From Entonaema liquescens (Eukaryota; Ascomycota; Sordariomycetes; Xylariales; Xylariaceae), in contig CADCSX010000023.1 of the NCBI GenBank assembly GCA_902805475.1, positions 3,100,001 to 3,164,000 of the forward strand: a stretch of 64,000 nucleotides of DNA. Direction: 5' to 3'. The translations under genes were made by a program, and so were the position numbers. The notes beneath the pieces were generated by a model. It searched no databases. It had not been told where the DNA came from and saw nothing but the letters and a program-made list of their open reading frames with translations. Below, one piece after another: positions 34,101 through 43,776 of the stretch. Every line of letters begins with the position of its first letter. Position 1 is the first letter of the stretch.

Positions 34101-34878
34101 CCCATGCTTCGTGGGCCTCTTTGGAGAGACATAGTTTGGTCACCCGGATGGAAATTGATACCATGCTCTCCTCTACCCCGTCCTCAAATCCACAGATTTT
34201 CCCCACGTGAAACCCTGCTTTGAGCACAGCCTGAAGATCTCGGCGAGCTCGTTGTAAAAGTAACGGAGCAAGTGGCTCCCCAGGTGGAAGTTGAAGATTT
34301 GCCTTTATCATCTTTTCTATTTCTTGACCAAAAAGGTCGTTGTCGACATCATCACCATATTCAAACGGCATATCACCCTCGCTGCTGCTTGCATCGGATA
34401 CTGCATAATCCGTCATGTCGACCTCATCATCGTCGTTATCATCTTCTCCGGAGCTATTGTTTTCTAAGACAGCCCGGAGTCTTCGCGAGATATGGTTTAG
34501 CATGTCTTGGATTTTCATGCCTGTCACCTCGAGTATAGATTCCTCTAGTACATGAGCAACGGCTGGATGTATATCATCATTGGTGTATAGGAGGAAGGTG
34601 TTCTCTGTTGGATAGCATCTCACATCTGGTTCCATTGTTAGTTGATCTGAACTTAGGGGGCACGCTCTAGTTCCGCCAGGGACGAGGTAAGAGAACTAAC
34701 CTTGGGGCTGAGAACGTATCTCAAAATGAGAGGGCTGAGGTAGGCTCGGATGGCTAAATATGAATGTGAATTCGTCTTCAGCATCCCCCTTCTTGATTGA
34801 GGATATATAGTCATCATTCTTTTCAGCTGCTGACTTTAGGTCGGCCTGGAATCTCAGTCGTGCCTTTGACGGAGGCAT
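31165..34878 (-). CDS. PARP-like ADP-ribosyltransferase fused to UBE2Q-type ubiquitin-conjugating enzyme
   Basis: One gene joining ADP-ribosylation and ubiquitin transfer modules. Exons: 34878-34701; 34625-32353 (with frame jumps); 32295-31165. Introns 34700-34626 and 32352-32296. Order: an N-terminal conserved region (FTFIFSHPSLPQPSHFEIRS; VRCYPTENTFLLYTNDD), an acidic linker, and a Cys-containing segment (LVRCTDYCTVCHRKV; RPYVCSNP; LCLHQYMNIGLGPNIDFEIL). The PARP catalytic part follows, with the H and Y of its triad in LVAWHGSSLGNWHSIIRQGL and YGHGIYFARQFEIS. Last is the E2 fold: LHELGWYIDFEKMNNMFQWI, then the active-site Cys in GGHVTAGGAMCMELLTNTGW. This E2 signature is that of UBE2Q. Between about 33650 and 33337 the conserved reading passes through three frames, each step equal to one missing base (near 33650-33680, 33492 and 33337). 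The net change is three, so the frame recovers. Either sequencing errors or decay. Confidence 0.8.
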
Positions 34879-36654
34879 GGCGTATTTCCTAAAGCCGTTA
34901 AGCGGAACTATGTCTGATGGTGAGAGAATTGCCCTAATCTTTCCGCAGAGTGTTAATAATATGTATCAACCCTAATACATGTCGCACAAATACGCCTAGA
35001 TAGGAAGCGGTAATGGGGGCCAGTAAGATATAAGCGAGTGTTAGGCAGAAAGGGTATCCAAAGGCTGCCCCGCAGTGTTCCACGACAATAACAACAGGGC
35101 TACAATTTCATAGCACATAGAATGACAATAATACCCATCTTTTATAGTCTAATGATGTATGAGGAGGGGGCAGGAAAGGAAAGGGGTCCTACCAAGACTG
35201 AATCGTACCAAGGCTTGTAGTAATCCTAGGATGTAGAAGCTTTGGCGGTTTATAGATGGTACGGATCAATGGTTGGCTTTTTCAAACCATGAAGTAAATG
35301 ATGGGTTTCCGAAATATATCTGTTGCCTCGTAATTGTGCAGTAGCCTTGTAAAAAACTAATAAGACACACCTTTAGTGGCAATATAATTGTAGGAAATGT
35401 TTTTGGTGAATACGTACTTATTGTAGGCATGGAAATATTCGGCGAGAACATCGGATGGGAGTTGGGAATTTGTAGTGATAAAAGGCAAAGACAGTGTGAA
35501 TGTGTAAGGCACTACCAAAACCTGAGGATGCATAGACGTGGTTACTTAAAAACTTAACTCTCCTAAGGTATTTATGGTACACGTGCGTCAGGCAAGTATG
35601 ATAGCCTTTATCAGCAGAATGGGAAGCCACGAACCTCTAGGATTAATATCGAGTTCGGGGATGTCAGTGACTACCTATGGTTGGCACCTCCCTAAATTAG
35701 ATACGACTTTGATTACTTACCTACGTACACATAGGGAATAGGTACCTTCGCTTCAATGGTAATTAACCTATAAAACAGGTTAAGTAGACAAACATCGTAG
35801 ATGTTATGCCTTTGATGGTAACATGATGCGTGATTCCAGGCCGTGAGGCTATGGGTAACCTCTATGCAGGTACCCTATCCTGATAACATGACTCAGCCCT
35901 ATTAGAAGGTATCTGATTATACACCTGTATGCCTTATATCAAAAAACCCTACCTAGAGCTACCTAGGCTGGAGTAGAATCAACCGCCTATCTCCTTATCG
36001 GATTTCTGAGCCCTGTTAGATAATTGATTTGCTACCAGACGGATTGGATATCCTGGGTAGATAGGGCGTCCGACCGCATACATCTTGATCCTCAGCATCT
36101 TGGCTGCGTGCCTACATGGAGACGGCTTAATTTCTTTAGTTCTGTCAAAGCGTTTCAAAACCTGAGAGTTGAATAGAAACTCATAGGGTTCTATAGAATA
36201 CCTACATACATGTAGGTTAGAGTAGGTGTAGTAAGGTTTCATAGCTTCAATGTTAATATTGTCGTTATGTAGCCCCTGTCTTAAATCTACTTAGGTACCA
36301 GGGATCCTGGCATAGGTATCTTGTGTTACCTAACCCAGAAGGTGGGCTCTTGTGGTGCTTTTACCAACGCGGGGTAGTCCCAATGCTACCGCCTTAGCAA
36401 GCTAGCGATTAAGTGTGTTATGTAATCTGAAACGTGCTAAGATAAAGTACGCAGTGATTTGTGTAGCTTCATTCATATCCAATCTACATATCTTAAGTAC
36501 ATGGTACCTACATCATATACCTACATACATCATACTTGTACTAATAGGTGCATTTACATCAACATACCAACATGCTGGAACAGGAGGTAAAGCTTCTCAA
36601 TAGGAATTGACTGGATCTCTTAGGGTCAAAATTGTTTATACTCTATACAACATA
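34879..36654. other. Divergent intergenic region, no gene seen
   Basis: 1.8 kb between divergent genes. TACCTA/TAGGTA words are especially dense at 35670-36540, often as near-palindromes such as ACCTACATACATGTAGGT (about 36199-36216). Frames of 60-87 codons show no domain. Confidence 0.55.
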
Positions 36655-37803
36655 ATGTCTTGGGATCCTAAATCTACCGCTAGACGACGGCAGAACAGCT
36701 CTGTGAGCTCTTCAAGGTCATTACCGCACCATACGAGACAACAGTCGAAACTACCTCTACAGCCTAAATCTACTCATGTCACCGACCCATTCCTCCAAAG
36801 TTTTCTCTCGCCATCGTTCGATCCAGTCGAATATCTTAATGCTTCGCTCCCGACACTTCAAACCACAACCGCCTCGTCCGTAACCCGAACGAACGACAGT
36901 GCGGTTCCCTTAGCGGAACTATCCAGTCAAGCTCAGACCCAACTTTCTCAATTAAATGCCCATACAACGAGGTTGACTACCATCCTCACACAGTTGACCG
37001 ATGATATATTACGAAGTGGGAGCCGTTTGGCATACGAGGTTGAACTCTTACGTGGTGAGACGCTAAGCTTATCAGAAACCTTGTCTGATGGTTTACACGA
37101 AGAAATTGCAAGATTCATTCCGAAGAACACACAAGAAGAATCAGAGGCCAAGACAAATGGAACTACTACAGCTACTGAGAGACAGCCGCCAGACACGGCA
37201 GCTTCCATAAGTCTAGAATCTATTCCACAAAATGCCACCAGCTCAGACCCACCATACATAAGTCAATTACAGACTCTAACGTTGGTGCGTTCGCGATTGG
37301 ATACTGTAGTGAAGACATTTGGCGAAGCCATGGAGTTTGTGTTCCCGCCTTCTGAGCTTTCTGTCAGCTCCTCGTTCCTCTCTGTCTCGGCACCGGAGCC
37401 AGGAGTAGAAGCGCATAGCACAGAAGAGAAAGGACAACAGGTGCTCAAGCAGCTGAAGGAGGAGATAACAGGCTTGCTCACGAGAAGTGCAGATCCTGTT
37501 GAGGGGATAGAGAAAGCTGCACACCGCATAGAAGAGCTGAAGGAGTTAACAAAGGTATGGAAAGGAACAGCGGAGGAGAAAGGAAGGACGAGGTTCATTG
37601 ACGGGCTGGCCAAAATGGTCGAGGATCGACATAAGGAATTACTGAGAGAGGCAGAGCAGAATGGTCGCCGAGACGGTAAGGCAGACTCAGATAGCAGTTC
37701 TAAGAAGGCTGCTGTTGCTAGCTCTGACGGAGGCGGTACGGAGAACAAACCCCTGTATGGAATAATGAGCCAGTTACAGAGGCTCCGGGCTGGCCTGCAA
37801 TAA
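36655..37803 (+). CDS. COG7-like Golgi tethering protein, coiled coil
   Basis: 382 residues, intronless; ATG at 36655 follows a clean leader. The protein is helical, with an N-terminal basic tail (RRRQNSSVSSSRSLPHHTRQ). The block DPFLQSFLSPSFDPVEYLNA resembles the start of fungal COG7/Golgi complex component 7 proteins, where a short motif precedes long coiled coils. Next is a heptad-rich stretch: LSSQAQTQLSQLNAHTTRLT, TILTQLTDDILRSGSRLAYE, VELLRGETLSLSETLSDGLH. After a Ser/Thr-rich linker come ISQLQTLTLVRSRLDTVVKT, FGEAMEFVFPP and a long C-terminal helix (IEKAAHRIEELKELTKVWKG; FIDGLAKMVEDRHKELLREA). If correct, it acts in retrograde intra-Golgi tethering. The assignment rests on remembered resemblance; another coiled-coil tether is possible. 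Confidence 0.55.
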   Translation: MSWDPKSTARRRQNSSVSSSRSLPHHTRQQSKLPLQPKSTHVTDPFLQSFLSPSFDPVEYLNASLPTLQTTTASSVTRTNDSAVPLAELSSQAQTQLSQLNAHTTRLTTILTQLTDDILRSGSRLAYEVELLRGETLSLSETLSDGLHEEIARFIPKNTQEESEAKTNGTTTATERQPPDTAASISLESIPQNATSSDPPYISQLQTLTLVRSRLDTVVKTFGEAMEFVFPPSELSVSSSFLSVSAPEPGVEAHSTEEKGQQVLKQLKEEITGLLTRSADPVEGIEKAAHRIEELKELTKVWKGTAEEKGRTRFIDGLAKMVEDRHKELLREAEQNGRRDGKADSDSSSKKAAVASSDGGGTENKPLYGIMSQLQRLRAGLQ

Positions 37804-39339
37804 TTCGACAGGTCAGAATCTCAAACGTGTAGATTTTGGTTGTGATCTGAACCATACGGATACGTCCCGATACGTCCGGATAACCAAACCCTATATAGTA
37901 CTGGTTCCAATTACCCATTGGAGCGAGATAAGTGTGAGTAGTATGTTTAAATTACTCCTAATTGTACGCTTTTATGTATCTCAATATCGCACAACTCTTC
38001 GTAGTAACGCTCATTAGAACAGCCCCGGCTTGTTAATCTACGACCTGGCTAATATTAGCTGGTGGCTCTATTCTATATCTGTACATAGACGCTTTTATCT
38101 ATGACTGTGCCATTGGGGGAATTGGTGATAGCTGTGATTGAATGTGCCATTGAGAAGCTGATGTCATTGCTGGAGCAGAGCACAACGGTGCTCTCACTTC
38201 TACTAGCTCGCGCCTAACCGCGGTTGAGACAAACTACCACGTTTGTGTTATAAAATGCCTCCCAAGACCACTGTGATGTAATTTATATCAACGTTTAAAT
38301 CTTGGAGTTGGAAAAGTCTTCGAATCTCAAATTCCAATTGGAACACAACTGCGTCGAGCGTATAATTACTAGCAGACCTTTGTCCTTTGTTTTCTTCAAC
38401 CTAACTTTCTAGTTCGATAACAATGTGAAGAACAGTTGTGCTCAACGTCGAAGTTAACAATAATAGAAAGAAGCTGAATATAATGATTAACAGAGGTAGG
38501 TATATATATCAAAAGGGCGGTGAAGAATGACGAGAGGCAACTCGGCCGAACAATGTTGAACGATATGACCTGAATACACTATACAACCGACCCTGCTTAC
38601 GATTATTTTCCATGTCTGCATCTACGAGATCTGACTTTTCGGCTATTGTGTCCGATGGTGACAGGTATGCCATTTGCCATTTCCTAGTTAGGAAATCTGA
38701 TCGTTATGGTTTATGCGCAATGTGAATGCTAAGTTTCAATGTGGTCGGATAGTATGTCTCAAGCTTCATATCCTTCATACTGCTTGGACGCGTATCTACA
38801 AAGCCCACCTACATCTGCAACGGAACGGTTGATTGCCAACCAGACACCAGCAACGAGCGAGAAAAGGAAAGCTGCACTCCAGTGTTGGGAACACAATTTC
38901 AGTAGAGCTGCAGGTCTCAAGAATTCAAGCGTAAGGGGAGAGAATGCACTGCACATATATTCTCGGAATTAAAAATAGATAGTGGATTGATGTGTGTTAT
39001 AATGAGTTACCGGTGGATTGGTAAAGGTTCAACCTAGGTTAGACAATTTCAATTAAACTTTGAAGCTTGGAGGCTGAGGACCCCCTGAAGTACCGAAGTA
39101 TAGATAGGGATCCACTGCGAAGTGGGAATATGAATTATATGTACCTAGGTTAGGCATTTTCTTGAAGAAAATCTACCTACCTAGGGACCCCACGTACGTT
39201 TAATACAATTTGACTTACAACTCACAACGTGAAAAAGGAACAAAAGGAGTTGACTTAATAAATCAATTCATCCTACTGGGTCTGATATATAAGTTGAAAC
39301 TCCGATTCTTATCACTTGAGACGCATCTACATTCCCACG
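37804..39339. other. Intergenic, no supported gene
   Basis: 1.5 kb. A 77-codon frame at 38739-38972 is open on the plus strand but has no recognisable domain or leader. TATATATATC occurs near 38501. Otherwise unremarkable AT-rich sequence. Confidence 0.5.
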
Positions 39340-39855
39340 ATGAAGATCTTAGAAGCACAGTCGGCTGTGTTGACTAACGTCGAAGTCTACACATTTTTGA
39401 GCAACCAAGCAAAGCAATATAATGACCAGAAGCGCAAGGGACCTGTCAATTTAGAAACACTACGTAAAGAGGTAATATTGTATTTCATTCTGATATCGTA
39501 CGTATACCTCATTCTGACGAATTGAATATAGGTACTGCAATATTTCGAGAGCCCACCAGGCCCTCTGAGTCAGAAGCCGCTACCCTTTGATGCAAAGGCC
39601 GTTCCTGAGTTGATTAAGAGACTACGTCCGTACCAGATCACTAAAGGAGAGTGCATCATGCTTTTCAACATTCGCCCTACTAACGTTCCTGTCCTTAATA
39701 CCGTTATTGAGGATATGGAAGACCGCTTCAATGGTGACCAGCAGCAGGAGATTCTTGACATAGTCACCGAAATTCTTGGGCAGTTCCCCCGGGAGCCAGA
39801 AGAGGGTGATGAAGGAGACGGTGTTGTGGAAACCACCGAGAATGGGCATTCATGA
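39340..39855 (+). CDS. RPC17: RNA polymerase III subunit RPC9 (Rpc17/CRCP)
   Basis: Stalk subunit of RNA polymerase III that pairs with Rpc25 and contacts the initiation machinery for tRNA and 5S genes. Exons 39340-39471 and 39532-39855 (intron 39472-39531, GTAATA..TAG); 151 residues. The N-terminus MKILEAQSAVLTNVEVYTFL is the family hallmark. After RKGPVNLETLRKE the second exon gives VLQYFESPPGPLSQKPLPFD, ELIKRLRPYQITKGECIMLF and NIRPTNVPVLNTVIEDMEDR. The HRDC-like core ends IVTEILGQFPRE with an acidic tail. In-frame ATG 24 nt upstream exists, but MKIL is the conserved start. The stop lies 91 bp from the convergent Rho-like gene's stop. Confidence 0.93.
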
Positions 39856-39946
39856 GGACCATCAACTCCGAGAATACATTCTTAATTTGGCACATGTTCT
39901 GAGTTTTAGAGGTCGTTTGACAAAAGGGTGTTACTATTCTTAACAC

Positions 39947-40628
39947 CTATAACACTAAACACCCCCCTTCGCTCTGCCCGCCATCACCGACAGTCGTCTT
40001 TACCGCGGTATTGCAGATCTCTTCAAATGCCAGCTTCAGAAGCTCGCCTGTAACAGCCGAGCACTCGACATACTTGTCTACTCTCATCTCTTGTGACACC
40101 TTATAACCTTCCTGAGGGTATATGATGCCATTGGGGTCGGTTTCGGATCTTAAGTCTCTCTTAAGGCCCACGATAATCACGGGAAGGTGGTCACTGGTTC
40201 GGAAGTTGGCATGAACCTGCTTGATCCACTGGAAATTCAAGATCAGATATATGAGAGTATTGGAATGAGGAGGGCGGTACTTACGACTCTTTGCATATTG
40301 ATGAGACTCAGTCTTTGGCTGATATCATAGCAAATTAAGACCAAGTCTGGTTCAAGCAGCCGCCAGTCTTCTGGACTAGAAGTGTCGTAGAACTCAAGAC
40401 GATATGTACGCCTTCGGTTTCGTATCTCGAAAACGAAAGGTTGATCTATATCTCGTAATAGAGTAATAGGGGAATGACCCTCAAGACTACTGCTGCCTCC
40501 ACTAATTCGCCTGAGTTAAGCATTAGTACTAGTGATGTTGAGATAATGAATTCTACGCACGATAGAAACGTCGTTTTCCCTACTTTCTCATCCCCAAGGA
40601 GGAGAATTTTAATTGGCACGTCTTCCAT
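39947..40628 (-). CDS. Atypical Rho-like small GTPase, CaaX-terminated
   Basis: Exons 40628-40561, 40510-40285 and 40228-39947, with introns 40560-40511 and 40284-40229; 191 residues. P-loop GDEKVGKT (G1) lies in IKILLLGDEKVGKTTFLSR. The switch-II region reads EFYDTSSPEDWRLLEPDLVL, so the usual DTAGQE is replaced by DTSSPE and the catalytic Gln is absent. G4 reads VGLKRDLR (LKRD for T/NKxD) and G5 is CSAVTGE. YPQEGYKVSQEMRVDKYVEC is typical of Rho-type proteins. The end GGCLVL is a CaaX box whose last Leu predicts geranylgeranylation, hence membrane attachment. Without the Gln, intrinsic hydrolysis should be slow and classical GAP action unlikely; it may be a mostly GTP-bound, effector-controlled switch. 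Transcribed divergently from PUS3 across about 300-440 bp. Confidence 0.85.
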
Positions 40629-41067
40629 TAATATCTTATCAATTTGAATTCTCGTAAATTTAAAAAGACGAACCTCGAGCTGAAAGTGAATGCTGAGCAA
40701 GAGAGAGATGCGAAGTGAGCTGCCCCAATTAATTGTGCTTAGTCTCCCTCTTTTACAGAAGCCTTTAAGGGACCCCACTATCGATAAGGCCCTATAGCAA
40801 GCATTTTGACTCATTTCTATTAGGTATTTTAGGTACTGTCGTACCTACAATAGCCTACAACAATATTCGACAGAGTCTTCACAAAATACCCCCAACATTA
40901 AAAAAGTTCATCTGAATATCACTCCTAACGTGGGGGGGTGGATGAAAACCTTTAGCGGCGGGTGTTATAACCAGCGCCTTCAAACCTCCCTGAGATCCTG
41001 TTATTTTACATCTCGTCTAGAGCCTCGATGTAGATTTTCTACGGGTCTTGTTGCGTTAAAAAATAGG
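40629..41067. promoter_or_regulatory. Bidirectional promoter, Rho-like gene / PUS3
   Basis: Divergent start codons lie 439 bp apart if PUS3 starts at 41068, or 301 bp apart if it starts at 40930. Both genes must be driven from here. I can see no unambiguous TATA box. Confidence 0.5.
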
Positions 41068-42744
41068 ATGGAAAAAAGGAATCCTATCTACGACAGGTGG
41101 ACCAAGGATGCGCTTATAAGGCGCATCCAGTTCCTAGAGGCAAACCTTGCTCGTAGCGGCGAGCATAAGTCGGAAGTACCCCAGGGGTCTACCGCAGATA
41201 CAGCCGCAAAGGAGGGCGTAACCAGTCCGCCGAAGAAGAAGAAAGTGCCAGGAAAGATTGACCCGTCGAGATACTCGACACGACTTGTCGCGTTTAAACT
41301 CGCATATCTGGGTAAACGATATGGCGGCTTCGAGTATGCGGCAAACGCCAATCAGCCATCTATCGAGGAGGAGCTCTGGAAGGCTTTCGTCAAGACGTGC
41401 CTGATCTTTCCTGAGAAGCCCGATGAGGTCGACTGGGACTCCCAAGAGTACTCCAAGTGCGGACGTACGGACCGTGGCGTCAGCGCGTTCGGCCAGGTCA
41501 TCGCCGTTCGGGTAAGGAGTAACCGACCTCTCCCTGAAAAGGAGAAACCAGCAGAACCCAACCAAGTAGGCGAAGATGGCGAGGTGGTAGAGCCGGAAGC
41601 TGGAGCCGAGGAGGTGGAGAAGAAGCGGGAGTTCGACGACTTTGCGGATGAGGTGCAGTACTGCAGGCTTCTGAATAAAGTCTTACCCCCTGATATTAGG
41701 ATGCTTGCGTGGTGTCCCACGACACCGGCCGACTTCTCTGCAAGACACGACTGCAGGGAAAGGCAATATAGGTATTTCTTTACACAGCCGGCGTTCGCCC
41801 CAATACCGCAAAGCCTCGAGAACCCAGCAAACACCGCCCAAAAAGTGAAAGCTGGTTGGCTCGATATCGAGGCTATGCGGCAAGCTGCGAAGAAGTTTGA
41901 GGGTTTTCACGACTTCCGGAACTTTTGCAGAGTTGACCAAAGCAAGATCAACATTACTTTTGAGCGAAGAGTCTTCGAGAGCGATGTAGTAGAGGTGGAG
42001 GACGCAGCCACTGCTCTGCCGTTCTTGGATCGGGAAGAAAATAGGCCCCCGGGCATGGACTTGCAGGGAAAGTTGCCCAAGGTATACTATTTCCACGTGC
42101 GGGGAACTGCGTTCCTATGGCATCAGATACGATGTATGGTAGCAATAATCTTCATGGTAGGCCAGGGTCTAGAGGACCCCTCGATCATAGACAAACTGCT
42201 AGATTTCGAGGCCGAACCACAAAGACCGAACTACCAACTCGCAGATGAAGTACCCTTGGTGCTATGGGACTGCAAATTTCCCAGGCCAGAGAAGCCAGAG
42301 AATGCTCTTGAATGGGTATACGTTGGGGAAGACAACCCCTTGAACCAACACGCGTCAAGCGGCCTCTTGACTTCGATGTGGGAACACTGGCGCGAGCGAA
42401 AATTAGACGAGATCCTGGCAAGCCAGCTACTAAACGTAATATCCTCCCAAGCAGATATCAGCCTCCGTAAGGACGCGAAGGCGCCATCGTACATACCAGC
42501 TACAACAAGAACTTTCGAGGGCAGCAATAGGGAGCGTTTGGTGGGCAAATACCAGCCCGTTTTACAGAAGCCGAAGCTCCCATCGCCGGCGGAAATCTTC
42601 GACCGGGAGGCTAGGAGAAAGGGGTACGCGGACGCGGCAGAAATGAGGGAGGCGATAATGAAAAGGAGGAGGGAAGCAGCTGCGGCTAGAGAGGCTGTTG
42701 ATCTGCCACCTCAAGAATTAACACTAGATGAAGGAACCGAATAG
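40930..42744 (+). CDS. PUS3: tRNA pseudouridine synthase PUS3/DEG1 (psi38/39)
   Basis: TruA-family enzyme forming pseudouridine at positions 38 and 39 of tRNA anticodon arms. The catalytic Asp lies in YSKCGRTDRGVSAFGQVIAV. Other family blocks: VAFKLAYLGKRYGGFEYAAN, LPPDIRMLAWCPTTPADFSA, RHDCRERQYRYFF, FEGFHDFRNFCRVDQSKIN and YYFHVRGTAFLWHQIRCMVA. The C-terminal extension FDREARRKGYADAAEMREAI is fungal. No intron. Two starts are plausible. The ATG at 41068 (MEKRNPIYDRWTKDALIRRI) gives the family's usual cytosolic/nuclear start (558 residues). The ATG at 40930 adds 46 residues rich in Arg, Ser and Thr and almost free of acidic residues (QRLQTSLRSCYFTSRLEPRC), resembling a mitochondrial targeting peptide (604 residues). 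Confidence 0.93.
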   Translation: MGGWMKTFSGGCYNQRLQTSLRSCYFTSRLEPRCRFSTGLVALKNRMEKRNPIYDRWTKDALIRRIQFLEANLARSGEHKSEVPQGSTADTAAKEGVTSPPKKKKVPGKIDPSRYSTRLVAFKLAYLGKRYGGFEYAANANQPSIEEELWKAFVKTCLIFPEKPDEVDWDSQEYSKCGRTDRGVSAFGQVIAVRVRSNRPLPEKEKPAEPNQVGEDGEVVEPEAGAEEVEKKREFDDFADEVQYCRLLNKVLPPDIRMLAWCPTTPADFSARHDCRERQYRYFFTQPAFAPIPQSLENPANTAQKVKAGWLDIEAMRQAAKKFEGFHDFRNFCRVDQSKINITFERRVFESDVVEVEDAATALPFLDREENRPPGMDLQGKLPKVYYFHVRGTAFLWHQIRCMVAIIFMVGQGLEDPSIIDKLLDFEAEPQRPNYQLADEVPLVLWDCKFPRPEKPENALEWVYVGEDNPLNQHASSGLLTSMWEHWRERKLDEILASQLLNVISSQADISLRKDAKAPSYIPATTRTFEGSNRERLVGKYQPVLQKPKLPSPAEIFDREARRKGYADAAEMREAIMKRRREAAAAREAVDLPPQELTLDEGTE

Positions 42745-42975
42745 ATACCTGTCATAAAAAAAGGGAAAATAGGATAGCACATCGCTATATTAAAAAGAGC
42801 TAAGCTATGCAACGCTCTCGGGGTATCATATTTCATGAGTCAAAACTCCATGCCATCATAATCATACGTCAATCAAGATAAACCCGTCCTAAACCAGTAT
42901 ATAAGAGCTCTCGGCTCCCCATTCACGTCTGCGGCGCAACTGTGACGGCTCAGAGGTAGGCGACCCAGCATTCTC

Positions 42976-43776
42976 CTAGACCGTGTCGTCCCCTTTATGC
43001 CTACCCCCTTCTCTCTCGTCCTCCCCATCCCGTCCATAAAGACATTCCCTCGCGCCCTTCCACACCTTTTCCACCATACGCGGCCGCGGGAGCAGTCGAG
43101 GAAACACCACGACAATGTGCTCCTCGTCCTCCACGACGACAATCAGGTAGTGGCGGACCTCGAAGCCCCGGAACGCTTCGTTGATCAGGATGTCCTGGAT
43201 CTTGTCCGTGGGGATGAACCGCGTCTTAAGCGGCGAGAAAACCGTCGCGCCGCTCGAACTCGTCTGTACCCCTAGACCGCGCAGGACGAGCAGGCGTTCT
43301 TCGGCGCCGATGCGCAGCGAGAGGAGGTACAGTGTTGCGAGGGAGCAGGGGAGTAGGATCCACGGGGGGATGGAACTCGCGAGTCGGGAGAGGAGAGATC
43401 CCAGGCGTGAGGAGACGAGGATGTCGAGGACCTGCTGGACGAAGGCGAGCGAGAAGATAGGCGTGGTAGCAAGGGTGTCGATGGGGTCGGCGGCGGCGGC
43501 GGTGGCAGGGGATGCGGAAGAGTTCGATTGTATCTGCGTCGCTAACGCCTTCGTCGACGAAAGCAGGAGGGGCTGGAGGGGTGTTGTCGAGTAGTATGAG
43601 CTCTGGGCCGCGTACATCATGAGCAGGACAGCGAGAGCGAGCTGTAGGCGCACGAAATACACGGCCCCGAGGGCGAGGCGTGCGGGTAGCGTCTGCGGCG
43701 GGAGGGTCGATACGATGAATTCGGCTGTTGTTGGGGATGGGCGCCGGATGCGCAGGTAAGGCGCTGTCGTTAACAT
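42976..43776 (-). CDS. GPI15: GPI-GlcNAc transferase subunit PIG-H/GPI15
   Basis: Component of the ER complex that makes GlcNAc-PI, the first step of GPI-anchor synthesis. 266 residues, no intron. The N-terminal half has two or three hydrophobic segments (LALGAVYFVRLQLALAVLLM; PWILLPCSLATLYLLSL) separated by a low-complexity Ser/Ala loop. The PIG-H domain follows: EERLLVLRGLGVQTSSSGAT, RFIPTDKIQDILINEAFRGF, EVRHYLIVVVEDEEHIVVVF and PRLLPRPRMVEKVWKGAREC. It converges with PUS3 (231 bp between stops). The window also holds a GPI-anchored GH72 enzyme, a client of this pathway, but at 37 kb distance the link is only functional. The gene is clearly GC-richer than its surroundings. Confidence 0.92.
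   Translation of the reverse strand: MLTTAPYLRIRRPSPTTAEFIVSTLPPQTLPARLALGAVYFVRLQLALAVLLMMYAAQSSYYSTTPLQPLLLSSTKALATQIQSNSSASPATAAAADPIDTLATTPIFSLAFVQQVLDILVSSRLGSLLSRLASSIPPWILLPCSLATLYLLSLRIGAEERLLVLRGLGVQTSSSGATVFSPLKTRFIPTDKIQDILINEAFRGFEVRHYLIVVVEDEEHIVVVFPRLLPRPRMVEKVWKGARECLYGRDGEDEREGGRHKGDDTV

Noticed and set aside
38739..38972. 77-codon plus-strand frame
   Set aside because: No recognisable motif, leader or conserved splice signals; kept only as a note.
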